From: Rhodospirillaceae bacterium
Lineage (GTDB): Bacteria; Pseudomonadota; Alphaproteobacteria; Thalassobaculales; Thalassobaculaceae
DNA: 60,637 nucleotides
Assembly: GCA_018401495.1 (NCBI GenBank)
Contig: JAGYJX010000014.1
Coordinates: forward strand, 1 to 60,637
Direction: 5' to 3'
Position 1 is the first letter of the stretch, and each line of letters begins with the position of its first letter. The position numbers and the translations under genes are program-made. Shown piece after piece: positions 50,799-59,966 of the stretch. Below the pieces are notes generated by a model. The model saw nothing but the letters and a program-made list of their open reading frames with translations. It did no database searches and was not told the DNA's origin.

Positions 50799-51646
50799 TC
50801 GGAGGCACCCGCAAGCCGGCGCCGCGGCCGCGTCGGCGCGCCCGCCCAGACTGGCTGGCGCCGGTGGCGCGCTGGACCGCCGGCGCCGTGGTGCTGGCCG
50901 GACTCGGCGGCGCCATCGGCTGGACCGTCGAATCCGGCCACGCCGTCCGGATCTGGGAGACCGGTGTCGAGGGCCTGCATCGGATCACCGCCGACGCCGG
51001 CCTGGCGGTCGACGACATCCTGGTGGCCGGCCGCGGCGAGACCGACCCCGAGGACCTGCTGGAGGTCATCGGCATCGAGCGCGGAGCCCCGATCCTGCAG
51101 GTCGACCTGGACGCGCTGCGCGAGCGCGTCACCGCCCTGCCCTGGGTCAAGAGCGCCCGCGTCGAGCGGCACCTGCCGGACACCTTGTTCATCGAGCTGA
51201 CCGAACGCCGGCCGCTGGCGCTCTGGCAGCGCCACCGCGCCCTCGCCTTGGTCGACGAGGACGGGGTGGTGATCCCGGACCGCGAGCTCGGCCGGTTCTC
51301 CAGCCTGCCGATCGTCATCGGCGACGGCGCGCCGGAGCGGGCCCGCGACGCCATCGCCATGCTGGCGGGAGAGCCCGACCTGCTGACCCGGGTCCGGGCG
51401 CTGACCTGGATCGGCGACCGGCGCTGGACGATCCGGCTCGACGACCTGCAGGGCGGCGGCATCGACGTGCAGCTGCCGGAGAGCGGCGCCGCCGCCGCCT
51501 GGTCGCAGCTCGCGGTGATGGACCGCGACCACGGCGTGCTGAAGCGCGACGTGACCGCCGTCGACCTGAGGATACCGAACCAGTTGATCGTGCGGGTGCC
51601 GTCCGATCCGGCCGCGCCGGTCGCCAAGCCCGGCAAGAACACCTGA
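50786..51646 (+). CDS. ftsQ: Cell division protein FtsQ
   Basis: Single-span divisome scaffold with POTRA domain. Intact 286 aa: basic cytoplasmic N-terminus ([18 protein letters not shown]), a transmembrane helix ([19 protein letters not shown]), a POTRA-like segment ([77 protein letters not shown]) and a beta domain ([11 protein letters not shown]). Starts within the last codons of ddl and ends 28 bp before ftsA. Confidence 0.95.
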   Translation: MRSLIGGTRKPAPRPRRRARPDWLAPVARWTAGAVVLAGLGGAIGWTVESGHAVRIWETGVEGLHRITADAGLAVDDILVAGRGETDPEDLLEVIGIERGAPILQVDLDALRERVTALPWVKSARVERHLPDTLFIELTERRPLALWQRHRALALVDEDGVVIPDRELGRFSSLPIVIGDGAPERARDAIAMLAGEPDLLTRVRALTWIGDRRWTIRLDDLQGGGIDVQLPESGAAAAWSQLAVMDRDHGVLKRDVTAVDLRIPNQLIVRVPSDPAAPVAKPGKNT

Positions 51647-51674
51647 GACACCTGAGAAAGCGCTAGGGAACCCA

Positions 51675-52974
51675 GTGAGAAAACCCCTCGGCAAGACTCG
51701 AAGTGGACTGGTCGCCGCGCTCGACATCGGGTCGAGCAAGGTGTGCTGCTTCGTGGCCAGGATCGGCGAACCCTCGTCGAACCCGCTGCTGGCGCGCGCC
51801 AGCGGCGTGCCGGCAGGCTCGATCCGGGTCGCCGGCATCGGCCATCAGATCTCGCGGGGCGTGAAGAACGGCCAGATCGTCGACATCGACCAGCTCGAGG
51901 CCTCGATCCTCAACGCCGTCCACGCCGCCGAGAAGATGGCCGGCGAGACGCTGCGCGGGGTGGTCGTCAACCTGTCCGGCGGCTGGCCGGTGTCGCGGAC
52001 CGTCGGGGTCGAGGTGTCGATCGCCGGCCACGAGGTCGGCGAGGCGGATCTGCGCCGGGTGCTCGACCAGTGGCGCGGCCTCGACGGTCTCGAGGACCGC
52101 GACCTGATCCACTCGATCCCGGTCGGCTTCACCATCGACGGCGCCAACGGCATCCGCGACCCGCGCGGCATGTACGGCCAGAACCTCGGCGCCCACATGC
52201 ACGTCGTCACCGCCGGCGCCGGCGCGGTGCGGACCCTGACCACGGTGATCGAGCGCTGCCATCTCGACCTCGAGGCCCTGGTGATCTCGCCCTACGCGTC
52301 CGGCCTCGCCACCCTGGTCGACGACGAGATGGACCTCGGCGTGACGGTCGTCGACATGGGCGGCGGCACCACCAGCTTCGCGGTGTTCTACGACGGCAAC
52401 GTCGTCCACACCGACGTGGTCCCGATCGGCGGCAACCACGTCACCAACGACATCGCCCGCGGGCTGTCGACGCCGGTGCTCGCCGCCGAGCGCATCAAGA
52501 CCCTGTACGGCAGCGCCCTGCCGTCGCCGCTCGACGACCAGGAGACCATCGACGTCCCGACGATCGGCGAGGAGGACCACTCGCAGCCGAACCACCTCGC
52601 CAAGTCGCTGCTGGTCGGCATCGTGCGGCCGCGCATCGAGGAGACCTTCGAGCTGGTGCGCTCGCGCCTCGAAGCCAGCGGCTACGACCGGGTCGCCGGG
52701 CGCCGCGTCGTGCTGACCGGCGGCGCCAGCCAGCTTCCGGGCGTGCGCGAGCTGGCCCAGCTGGTGCTCGACAAGCAGATCCGCATGGGCCGTCCGACCC
52801 GCGTGCAGGGGCCTGGCCGAGGCCGCCGGCGGTCCGGCCTTCGCGACCTGCGCCGGGCTGCTGGCCTACGCCGCCGACCCGCATCTCGACGCGACCCGGC
52901 TGGCGCCGGCGCCGCAGCCCGTTCCGACCGGCCTCGCCGGGCGGGTCGGCTCCTGGTTCCGGGAGCATTTCTGA
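51675..52974 (+). CDS. ftsA: Cell division protein FtsA (frame broken near 52810)
   Basis: Actin-like tether of FtsZ to the membrane. GTG start 51675. Motifs: VAALDIGSSKVCCFVARI, DIDQLEASILNAVHAAEKMAG (1C/SHS2 region), DLGVTVVDMGGGTTSFAVF, HVTNDIARGLSTPVLAAERIKTLYG and RRVVLTGGASQLPGVRELAQLVL. After VRQG-like VQG the frame has one extra G in a GGGG run near 52810. The remaining LAEAAGGPAFATCAGLLAYAADP and the amphipathic C-terminal helix GLAGRVGSWFREHF follow to the TGA at 52972. The 1,300-base length is one over a multiple of three, matching an insertion. FtsA is essential here, so error is likely. Confidence 0.94.
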
Positions 52975-53187
52975 TGCGCCCCGCGATCCCGCCCTTCGCG
53001 CAGTCCCGGACCACCCATCCCGAACCCGTCGGCGCCGGCCCGCGCCGCCGCATGGCCAGGGTCGACCGAACCCCGTCGGCGATCCCCTGGTCGGTCCGCC
53101 CGGGTGCCGCCCGCCACCCGGACACCGAAGCAGCGGCGCAGGCCGCGGTTTCCCCCGAACCGAGATCCCTCACCCCCGGAGGCCCCT
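52975..53187. other. ftsA-ftsZ intergenic region (213 bp)
   Basis: No gene is supported. An ATG at 52974 overlapping the ftsA stop opens a frame that runs into ftsZ out of register and has low-complexity basic composition, so it is rejected. The region probably holds an ftsZ promoter, since ftsZ normally needs extra expression; ribosome-binding site GGAGG is at 53178-53182. Confidence 0.5.
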
Positions 53188-54867
53188 ATGACCATCAACA
53201 TCACGCTCCCCCAGGAGGACAACGAGATGAAGCCGCGCATCGTCGTCATCGGCGTCGGCGGCGCCGGCTGCAACGCCGTCAACAACATGATCCGGTCGAA
53301 CCTGGAGGGCGTCGAGTTCGTCGCCACCAACACCGACGCCCAGGCCCTCAAGCAGTCGCTCGCCGACCGCCGCCTGCAGCTCGGCTCCGAGGTCACCCGC
53401 GGGCTCGGGGCCGGCTCGCGTCCGGACGTCGGCCGGGCGGCGGCGGAGGAGTCGATCGACCAGATCCTCGAGCATCTCGGCGACAGCAACATGTGCTTCA
53501 TCACCGCCGGCATGGGCGGCGGCACCGGCACCGGCGCGGCGCCGGTGATCGCCCAGACGGCGCGCGAGCGCGGCATCCTGACGGTCGGCGTGGTCACCAA
53601 GCCGTTCCACTTCGAGGGTCACCACCGGATGCGGACCGCCGAGGCCGGCATCGAGGAGCTGACCCAGTACGTCGACACCCTGATCATCATCCCGAACCAG
53701 AACCTGTTCCGGGTGGCGAACGAGAAGACCACCTTCGCCGACGCCTTCAACATGGCCGACGACGTGCTGCACTCCGGCGTGCGCGGCGTCACCGACCTGA
53801 TGATCATGCCCGGCCTGATCAACCTCGACTTCGCCGACATCCGCACGGTGATGAGCGAGATGGGCAAGGCGATGATGGGCACCGGCGAGGCCTCGGGCGA
53901 GAAGCGGGCGATCGACGCGGCGGAAGCGGCGATCAACAACCCGCTGCTCGAGGACACCACGATGAAGGGCGCCAAGGGCGTGCTCATCAACATCACCGGC
54001 GGCTTCGACATGACCCTGTTCGAGGTCGACGAGGCGGCCAACCGGATCCGCGAGGAGGTCGATTCCGACGCCAACATCATCTTCGGGTCGACCTTCGACG
54101 AGAAGATGGACGGCATGATGCGGGTGTCGGTGGTCGCCACCGGCATCGCCACCGAAGGCCAGGCCATCAAGCCGCGCCCGCAGCTCTCGCTGGTCCGCGC
54201 CCAGGCCGCCCGGATCGCCGAGAAGGCGGCCCAGGCCGAAGCCTCGTCGCCGATGCCGATCACCGCCCAGGGCGTCGGCCACGGCGTCACCCAGACCGTG
54301 CCGCAGCCGGCGGCCGCGGTGTCGGCGATGTCGACCCTCGACATCAGCCGGCAGGCCGCCAGCGGCATCGGCGAGCTGACCATGCCGGACATGCCGTCCG
54401 CCGCCGAGGCGCACGGCGCGCTGGCGCTCGACCTGCTCGACAGCCAGCACGACTCCGGCGCCGGCATCGCCCAGCCCCAGCCGTCGGTCGACGAGCGGCC
54501 GTTCATCGCCCCGGCGGCCCAGGTGCCGCCGCGGCGCGCCGAGACCGCGCCGCGCACCGCCGACGCGTTCCGCGCCAGCGACCTGGTGAACGCCGCGCCG
54601 CGGCCGGAACCCGCCCGCGGCCGTGGCCAGAGCCTGTTCCGGCAGATCACCGGCCTCGGCCTGAAGGCCGACAAGGCCGAGCCAGCACCGGCACCGGCCC
54701 CGCGGGTCGAGGCCCAGCGGCCGGCCGCCCAGCCGCCGCAGGCGCAGCCGTCGCAGACCCCGCAGCCGCGCCTCGGCGCGCTCAACCCGGGCGACCGGGT
54801 GCGGCCGAGCCAGTCGGAGGACGAGATGCTCGACATCCCGGCCTTCCTGCGCCGGCAGGCGAACTGA
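53188..54867 (+). CDS. ftsZ: Tubulin-like cell division GTPase FtsZ
   Basis: Forms the Z ring. Intact 559 aa, ATG at 53188 with a strong GGAGG site 5 bp ahead. GTPase domain: [18 protein letters not shown] (N-terminal strand), [44 protein letters not shown] (tubulin signature GGGTGTG), [42 protein letters not shown]. Long proline/alanine-rich linker of roughly 200 residues, then the conserved C-terminal peptide [15 protein letters not shown] that binds FtsA. The long linker is typical of Alphaproteobacteria. Confidence 0.98.
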   Translation: MTINITLPQEDNEMKPRIVVIGVGGAGCNAVNNMIRSNLEGVEFVATNTDAQALKQSLADRRLQLGSEVTRGLGAGSRPDVGRAAAEESIDQILEHLGDSNMCFITAGMGGGTGTGAAPVIAQTARERGILTVGVVTKPFHFEGHHRMRTAEAGIEELTQYVDTLIIIPNQNLFRVANEKTTFADAFNMADDVLHSGVRGVTDLMIMPGLINLDFADIRTVMSEMGKAMMGTGEASGEKRAIDAAEAAINNPLLEDTTMKGAKGVLINITGGFDMTLFEVDEAANRIREEVDSDANIIFGSTFDEKMDGMMRVSVVATGIATEGQAIKPRPQLSLVRAQAARIAEKAAQAEASSPMPITAQGVGHGVTQTVPQPAAAVSAMSTLDISRQAASGIGELTMPDMPSAAEAHGALALDLLDSQHDSGAGIAQPQPSVDERPFIAPAAQVPPRRAETAPRTADAFRASDLVNAAPRPEPARGRGQSLFRQITGLGLKADKAEPAPAPAPRVEAQRPAAQPPQAQPSQTPQPRLGALNPGDRVRPSQSEDEMLDIPAFLRRQAN

Positions 54868-54897
54868 GGAGCGCGCGCCGCGGGCGTATTGGGGAGA

Positions 54898-54938
54898 ACG
54901 TCGCGGATCCCTTTGTAACCCATTGGAATCCGTGACGT
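54898..54938 (+). other. Inverted repeat after ftsZ
   Basis: ACGTCGCGGAT (54898-54908) pairs with ATCCGTGACGT (54928-54938), 10 of 11 positions, with an extended GGAGA/TCTCC flank. It is 30 bp after the ftsZ stop. No U-tract follows, so it may be an mRNA 3' stabiliser or a regulatory stem before the true terminator. Confidence 0.5.
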
Positions 54939-54974
54939 TTCTCCGTAACACTCGGTAACAAAGAGTGATTTGGG

Positions 54975-55013
54975 AGCCCCGGCGGGTGTTGCTACATCTA
55001 CCGGGGCTTCTTT
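54975..55013 (+). terminator. Rho-independent terminator after ftsZ
   Basis: AGCCCCGG (54975-54982) pairs with CCGGGGCT (55001-55008) around an 18-base loop, followed by TCTTT. It ends the dcw transcript and separates lpxC, which must have its own promoter or rely on read-through. Confidence 0.75.
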
Positions 55014-55061
55014 ATGAGTCCCGATGCTCGACGCCCACAACGGCATCCGGAAGGCGAACGA

Positions 55062-56006
55062 ATGGCAACCAGGACACATTTTTCCGGCGGGTACCGGACC
55101 GGGCTTCGGCAGAAGACGCTGAAGCGCGCCATCCCCTGCCGCGGTGTCGGCCTGCATTCCGGGGCCACCGTCTCCATGCTGCTGCGCCCGGCCGAGGCCG
55201 ACAGCGGCATCCGCTTCCTGCGCACCGACGTCGTCGACCGCGATCCCTGGATCGCGGCGCGCTACGACCGGGTCGTCGACACCCGGCTCTGCACCGTGAT
55301 CGGCAACGAGGACGGCGTGCGGGTCGGCACCATCGAGCATCTGATGGCGGCGCTGGCCGGTTGCGAGATCGACAACGCGGTGGTCGAGATCGACGCCGCC
55401 GAGGTGCCCGTGATGGACGGCTCCTCCGAGCCCTTCGTGTTCCTGATCGAGTGCGCCGGCACGGTCGAGCTGAACGCCCCGCGCCGCGCCGTGCAGGTCC
55501 GCAAGCCGGTGACCGTCGGCGACGCCCGGCGCGGCCTGACCCTGGCGCCGGCCGACGCCTTCTCGGTCGATTTCGAGATCGACTTCGCCAGCCCGGTGGT
55601 GTCGCACTCGACCCTCGACGTGCGGCTGGTCAACGGCACCTTCAAGCGCGAGATCGCCAAGGCCCGCACCTTCGGCTTCCTGGAGGACGCCCAGAAGCTC
55701 CGCGCCATGGGCCTGGCGCTCGGCGGCTCGCTGGAGAACACCGTGGTGGTCGACGGCGACCGGGTGCTGAACGAGGGCGGGCTGCGCTTCGACGACGAGT
55801 TCGTGCGCCACAAGGTGCTGGACTGCGTCGGCGACCTGTACCTGGCCGGCGCCCCGATCCTGGGCCGGGTGACCGCGACCAAGTCCGGCCACCACACCAA
55901 CAACGAGGCGCTGCGCGCCCTGTTCGCCGACCCGACCGCCTACGCCCTGGTCGAGATGCCGGAGAGCGCCACCGCCTACGCCGAGGCGCTGCCGGCGACG
56001 GCCTGA
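55062..56006 (+). CDS. lpxC: UDP-3-O-acyl-N-acetylglucosamine deacetylase LpxC
   Basis: Zinc enzyme for the committed step of lipid A synthesis. Intact 314 aa from ATG 55062 (ribosome-binding site GGAAGGCGAACGA); an upstream in-frame ATG (55014) lacks support. Motifs: GVGLHSGATVSMLLRPAEADSGIRFLRTD, TIEHLMAALAGCEIDN (zinc H), MDGSSEPFVFLI, ARTFGFLEDAQKLRAMGLALGGSLENTVVVDG, LRFDDEFVRHKVLDCVGDLYLAG (zinc H and D) and KSGHHTNNEALRALF (catalytic H). Directly follows the ftsZ terminator, its usual place in alphaproteobacteria. Confidence 0.97.
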   Translation: MATRTHFSGGYRTGLRQKTLKRAIPCRGVGLHSGATVSMLLRPAEADSGIRFLRTDVVDRDPWIAARYDRVVDTRLCTVIGNEDGVRVGTIEHLMAALAGCEIDNAVVEIDAAEVPVMDGSSEPFVFLIECAGTVELNAPRRAVQVRKPVTVGDARRGLTLAPADAFSVDFEIDFASPVVSHSTLDVRLVNGTFKREIAKARTFGFLEDAQKLRAMGLALGGSLENTVVVDGDRVLNEGGLRFDDEFVRHKVLDCVGDLYLAGAPILGRVTATKSGHHTNNEALRALFADPTAYALVEMPESATAYAEALPATA

Positions 56007-56422
56007 GGCACGCCGGCGGTCAGGGCGGGTTCCAGTTGCCCGGAGACGACGCGGTGACCCGCAGGAACGGCCAGCGGGCCGCCGGTGAGCGGCACCGCCG
56101 ACAGCCCGCCTGGACGCTCCGGTACGCCTGACGCCGATCGACGGGAGTTTCGCGGCCGTCGAGGACGGTCCCGCCAAGCCTGTCGATCCGATCCCCCCCC
56201 ACGACGCCAACGCCCGGGTAGATCACGACCCAATTCGGTGACAGTGCACCAAATGATCGTGCCACCGTCGGGCTGGGCGTATGGCGCTTGACCGAGTTCA
56301 CCCGCATCCCAACAGTTAAATGCACTGTCACCGTAATTCCGCCCTTCCCTGGTTCGGCCGGTGCCGGGGGGAGCACCGGCACCGGGGTGTCGTCGGCATG
56401 CAGCCGCTACGACGCCAACGCC
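56007..56422. other. Gene-free region containing a GGTGACAGTGCA inverted repeat
   Basis: No convincing ORF. It holds two arms of a 12-bp inverted repeat (GGTGACAGTGCA 56237-56248; TGCACTGTCACC 56321-56332) with an imperfect AATT(A)C extension outside. A third copy of the right arm is at 60539-60550, near the end of the IS cluster. Between lpxC and the IS630 left end; core chromosomal composition gives way to IS sequence here. Confidence 0.6.
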
Positions 56423-57574
56423 TAGTGGATAAGATCTAACACTGGAATCCCGCTGAGGATTCCCGCGAGTTCGGTGGCATGCGACTCTGAGGCATGCGCA
56501 CCGGGATCAGCTTCACCGTCAGTTCCGTCGATCGAGCCCGTCTGGAGGCGATCGTAGCGGACCGCAACAGCCAGCAGAAGCACGTCTGGCGCTGCCGGAT
56601 CGTGCTGCTCACCGCCGCGGGCCTGGGCACCAACGCGATCATGCGCGAGGCGGGGTCGCCAAGACGGCGGTCTGGCGCTGGCAGGAGCGCTTCGCCACCG
56701 ACGGCGTGGACGGTCTGCTGCGGGACAAAATGCGCCCGTCGCGGATCCCGCCGCTGGATCCCTCGATGGCGGATTGGGTGGTCGCCCTGACCCTGACCGA
56801 CCCACCCGGCGAGACGACCCACTGGACCGCCGCAACTATGGCGGCACAGACCGGCATCTCGGTCAGTTCAGTGCAGCGGATCTGGCGTGCTCATGGCTTG
56901 GCCCCGCATCAGATCCGGCAGTTCAAGCTCTCGAACGACCCGGAGTTTGTGACCAAGCTGCGCGACGTGGTCGCCCTCTACGTCGACCCGCCGGAGCACG
57001 CCATCGTGCTGAGCGTCGACGAGAAGAGCCAGATCGAGGCGCTCGACCGCACCCAGCCTGGCCTGCCGCTGAAGAAGGGCCGCGCCGGCACCATGACCCA
57101 CAACTATAAGCGCCATGGCACCACTACCCTGTTCGCCGCCCTCAACGGACTCGACGGCACTGTCATCGGCCGCAACACGCAGCGTCACCGCCACCAGGAG
57201 TTCATCCGCTTCCTCAACCACGTCGAGGCCCAGGTTCCGGCCGGCAAGGTGATCCACGCCATCCTGGACAACTACGCCGCCCACAAGCACCCCAAGGTCC
57301 GCACCTGGCTGCACCGCCATCCCCGCTGGACCTTCCACTTTGTGCCGACCTCCTGCTCCTGTTTCAACGCCGTCGAGGGCTTCTTCAACAAGCTCGCGAA
57401 ACGCCGCCTGAAGTGTGGCGTCTTCCGATCCCTCGCCGAGCGCCAGGCCGCCATCAACCGCTTCCTCGGCGAGCACAACGCATCAGACCCGAAGCCCTTC
57501 ACCTGGACCGCCAACCCCGACAAAATCATCTCCGTCGTCAAACGAGGGCACCAAGTGTTGGATTCGATCCACTA
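56423..57574. mobile_element. IS630-family insertion sequence, about 1,152 bp with TA target duplication
   Basis: The left end (TAGTGGATAAGATCTAACACT) and the inverted right end (CTAGTGGATCGAATCCAACACT when read on the minus strand) are imperfect inverted repeats, starting and ending in TA, the target duplicated by this family. One transposase, plus strand, fills the element; its TAG stop overlaps the right TA. A shortened relative (59224-59425) lies 1.65 kb downstream in the same orientation. Confidence 0.88.
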
Positions 57575-57575
57575 G
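56494..57575 (+). CDS. IS630-family transposase (frame broken near 56655)
   Basis: ATG 56494 (MRTGISFTVSSVDRARLEAIVADRNSQQKHVWRCRIVLL) begins the N-terminal HTH. After REAG the frame needs one base (GCGGGG to GCGGGCG) to join VAKTAVWRWQERFATDGVDGLLRDKMRPSR. The core has DDE residues in VLSVDEKSQIEALDRTQPGLPL, HAILDNYAAHKHPKV and SCFNAVEGFFNKLAKRR. Reconstructed length is about 360 aa. With the break the element would be inactive, but the pattern equals sequencing errors elsewhere. The stop codon is formed by the target site. Confidence 0.85.
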
Positions 57576-57674
57576 AGCCCGACTAGCTCCCCCCATGATG
57601 TTGTGTACGTGTTGCCGGATTTCACCAATCGACTGTAGACAACGAAGGGGTAATAGCCCGTCGAACATTTTCAA
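57576..57674. other. Left part of AT-richer island, no gene seen
   Basis: A stretch without a supported gene between the IS630 element and the small minus-strand gene. The composition drops toward 50% GC here, the left border of the foreign island. Confidence 0.4.
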
Positions 57675-57890
57675 TTACGAATTGGGCCCGGGAAGCAGAC
57701 TGCAGTCAGATAGCAAACTGTCCACTGACACGGTCTTAACCCTGGTCGGGTCAGAGATCAAGCAAATCCGCGCATGCCCTATTCCGTTGGCATCTAAGAC
57801 ATCAGTGATTTGCCAGTATAGAGGCATTATATTAGATTTTGTTCTCAATATATCTCCCTGGCTAAGTCGCCTCGAATTTGATGGTTTCAT
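57675..57890 (-). CDS. Small (71-aa) SH3-like orphan downstream of the bactofilin
   Basis: ATG 57890 gives MKPSNSRRLSQGDILRTKSNIMPLYWQITDVLDANG... ending DSLLSDCSLLPGPNS. The pattern GDILRxKS....M..xxV....G followed by a beta strand rich in I/C/L, then xVSxxSLL, is reminiscent of small SH3-barrel YodC/DUF2158-like domains, but I cannot establish homology. It overlaps the bactofilin 3' end by 29 bases in another frame, suggesting translational coupling. Composition is AT-richer than the chromosomal core. Confidence 0.45.
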   Translation of the reverse strand: MKPSNSRRLSQGDILRTKSNIMPLYWQITDVLDANGIGHARICLISDPTRVKTVSVDSLLSDCSLLPGPNS

Positions 57891-58593
57891 GGTTTTTTTC
57901 CCAACAGATGATCGACAACTCAGGGGTTCCGCGCGACGAGGATGCCGGTGAGCAGATCTCAAACAAGTCCACTGAGGACATACGCGGCGAACTAGAGGCA
58001 ACTGCAATCAACAGGACCAAAAATCCAAGGCTGAAGCGACTTTTTGGCTTCGGGCTCTTATCCGCGACCGGCTCGTCCCGCTGGACCGGCGGCGACTTCG
58101 CCGACTGCGGTTTCCGCCCGTAGCTCTCAACTGTCCCGCTGATGAGGGCGCCAGGGTGGATCTCCACCGTACAGGCCGAAAACTTTCCTCGGATTCGGGC
58201 CGTACTGCGCACGATAAGCTTCTGATGGCAGTGGACATCGCCATCGACTTCGCCCGACAGATCAGCGTAGGCGACATCAGCGCTTCCCGTGAACCGGGCA
58301 TCGCGGGCTAGCGAGAACCACACGACGTCGTCGATACGCCCTTCGAGTTCACCGTCGACCATGACGGTCTCGTACCCTTTTACATCGGTCCGCTGATTTC
58401 CATTGATAGGAATGTGCATGGACCCCTGGGCAAAGATCGAACCCTCGGGGTTCTGACCGGTCGCCATCGTGGGCACCGAGGCTTCTGTCTCCAAGGACCC
58501 AAAAGGTGGCGTTGGGATTGGAACGGTTTCGGGCGCAGATTTCACCGGAATACTCAGTGTCTCAGAAGATGCATTTGACTGCCCTGTGTTCAT
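57862..58593 (-). CDS. Bactofilin (DUF583) domain protein
   Basis: A 243-aa protein from ATG 58593 (ribosome-binding site GGGGGAT 5-8 bases ahead). After a S/T/P-rich N-terminus comes the bactofilin beta-helix: SIFAQGSMHIPINGN, DVKGYETVMVDGELEGRIDDVVW, ARFTGSADVAYADLSGEVDGDVHCHQKLIVRSTARIRGKFSACTVEIHPGALISGTVES, with recurring G-x-V/I-x-G-x-V rungs. The C-terminal 70 residues are basic and polar (KSPPVQRDEPVADKSPKPKSRF), then a hydrophobic patch (SLGFLVLLIAVASS) that could be membrane-associated. Bactofilins polymerise into filaments and affect cell shape, stalks or motility. It sits in an IS-flanked low-GC island, so horizontal acquisition is likely. Confidence 0.85.
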   Translation of the reverse strand: MNTGQSNASSETLSIPVKSAPETVPIPTPPFGSLETEASVPTMATGQNPEGSIFAQGSMHIPINGNQRTDVKGYETVMVDGELEGRIDDVVWFSLARDARFTGSADVAYADLSGEVDGDVHCHQKLIVRSTARIRGKFSACTVEIHPGALISGTVESYGRKPQSAKSPPVQRDEPVADKSPKPKSRFSLGFLVLLIAVASSSPRMSSVDLFEICSPASSSRGTPELSIICWEKNHETIKFEAT

Positions 58594-58688
58594 CGCAAAT
58601 CCCCCACTCTTTATTGGGCGCAGCCCCCGCTGCTCCCAAATTCCCAAACCCAGTTCGAATGTTGTCAGTGTAATTTTTTCAAAAATAC

Positions 58689-59087
58689 TCAAAAATATTT
58701 CAATTTGATCAGATGTATATAGTATCTAGCCAAAAATTTAGATTTAATCATAGAGCAAACGTCTTTATATCTAACATAATTATTTGTAAATAGTCCGTAA
58801 TTTTTTGAAAGTATTTTTATATTATTAATATCATTACTAGTGATTTTAATTATGTAATCAAACTCTCCGTTATAATTGAGCGTCTCTTTTTCGGACAAAG
58901 AAAGGGCGCCTTGGTTCGCAGCGCGGATCGCTCCCTCGCTTTCAAATTCCCTTTGCAGCTCACTGGCGCTCACGTCCTCGTACATTGCTCCCTCAATGAC
59001 TGCGTGAAAACATCCTTCGATCTTAATTAATTTCACATATGGTATATACATCCAAATTAAAATATCAGAAACCATAATGGTGTTCAT
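58689..59087 (-). CDS. Very AT-rich 132-aa orphan protein
   Basis: ATG 59087 (MNTIMVSDILIWMYIPYVKLIKI) opens an intact frame; ATG 59075 is an alternative start. The protein has a hydrophobic N-terminus (MVSDILIWMYIPYV), a central EGCFHAVIEGAMYEDVSASELQREFESEG, and a C-terminal part rich in I, N, K and Y (DYIIKITSNDINNIKILSKNYGLFTNN). The segment GEFDYIIKITSND...YGLFTNN...DVCSMIKS faintly recalls the RAM (effector) domain of Lrp/AsnC regulators, but no HTH is present and the match is weak. GC of this gene is strikingly low (about a third) against a roughly 70% chromosome. Upstream of the bactofilin by 95 bp on the same strand, so probably co-expressed. Confidence 0.55.
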   Translation of the reverse strand: MNTIMVSDILIWMYIPYVKLIKIEGCFHAVIEGAMYEDVSASELQREFESEGAIRAANQGALSLSEKETLNYNGEFDYIIKITSNDINNIKILSKNYGLFTNNYVRYKDVCSMIKSKFLARYYIHLIKLKYF

Positions 59088-59223
59088 TTTGATGCACAAC
59101 TCGTAATACTGCAGATGGACAGTCCATCGTCTGCCTACCGAAATCGCAGTAGCCACACTGCGGCCCAACCAGAAGGCCGAATGGCGCGATGGCGGCCCCC
59201 ATCGCAGCCTGATCGTCAAGCAA
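59088..59223. other. Right border of the AT-rich island
   Basis: No gene supported. GC rises from the AT-rich orphan toward chromosomal values from about 59120. Possible promoter for the orphan/bactofilin transcript. Confidence 0.35.
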
Positions 59224-59425
59224 TGGATAAAATCTAAAGCAGGAACTCTACTGAGAATTCCCGAAGCTTCGGTGGCATGCGTTTCTGAGGCATGCGCTCC
59301 AGGATCAGCTTCACCATCAGTGCCGCCGAGTAACCCCGTCTGGAGGCGATCGTGGCAGACCGTCACAGCCCGCAGAAGCACGTCTGGCAATGCCGGATCG
59401 TTCTGCTCACCGCCGCCGGCCTGTA
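59224..59425 (+). pseudogene. Decayed left end of a second IS630 copy
   Basis: Closely parallels 56425-56630: TGGATAAAATCTAAAGCAGG instead of TGGATAAGATCTAACACTGG, then the same TCGGTGGCATGCG...GAGGCATGCGC leader. An ATG at 59292 gives MRSRISFTISAAE, then an in-frame TAA (59331). The following PRLEAIVADRHSPQKHVWQCRIVLLTAAGL resumes the transposase and ends in another stop. Only about 200 bp remain. The divergence marks it as an older relative of the intact copy rather than a fresh duplicate. Confidence 0.85.
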
Positions 59426-59515
59426 AACTAATACCAACTCGCGCTGAAGGTGACTCACGGGATTCCCAGATTTGGTGATCCGTGATTCGATTGGGCAAAC
59501 ATGTAGAGGTTTGCC

Positions 59516-59966
59516 ATGGCAGCAGCGATCGGACTTCGGACAGACTTCGATGGCGCAGAGCTTCGTCGGCTGGCGCGGTGCTCAGGCGACGCCAACCAGA
59601 CCCGTCGGCTTCTGGCGCTTGCAGTGGTGTACGACGGTGGCCGTCGCAGCGAGGCGGCGGTGGTCGGCGGAGTTACGCTGCAGATCGTGCGGGACTGGGT
59701 GTTGCGGTTCAACGAACACGGTCCGGACGGCCTGATCGACCGCAAGGCGCCCGGGGCGGCGCCCAAGCTCGGTGCCGCGCAGCGTCTGGCGCTGGCGGAG
59801 CGGGTCGAGCGTGGCCCGATCCCGGCGGTCGACGGGGTGGTGCGGTGGCGCGTGAAGGACCTGGTGCAGTGGATCTTCGAGGAGTTCTCGGTCTCGATCG
59901 ACGAGACGACCGTCGGACGGGAGCTGCGGGCGATGGGCTTCGCCAAGCTGTCGGCGCGGCCTCGGA
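59516..59966 (+). pseudogene. Truncated IS630-type transposase N-terminus
   Basis: ATG 59516 starts MAAAIGLRTDFDGAELRRLARCSGDANQTRRLLALAVVYDGGRRSEAAVVGGVTLQIVRDWVLRFNEHGPDGLIDRK, a winged-HTH N-terminus of a different IS630 subgroup. The homologous part ends around FAKLSARPR (about 59964), where the sequence changes to an IS256-like end. The DDE core is missing. The frame then runs a few random codons to a stop at 59992. Confidence 0.8.

Noticed and set aside
52974..53190. ORF starting at an ATG overlapping the ftsA stop and running into ftsZ
   Set aside because: It is out of register with FtsZ, low-complexity and basic. ftsZ has a clear independent start with GGAGG.
56020..56382. Minus-strand ORF in the gene-free region after lpxC
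   Set aside because: It consists largely of reading through the inverted-repeat motif (VTVHLTVG...) and has no recognisable domain.
56423..59425. Composite transposon formed by two identical IS630 copies
   Set aside because: The right copy is only about 200 bp and clearly diverged from the left one, so they are not a fresh matched pair, although joint mobilisation in the past is possible.
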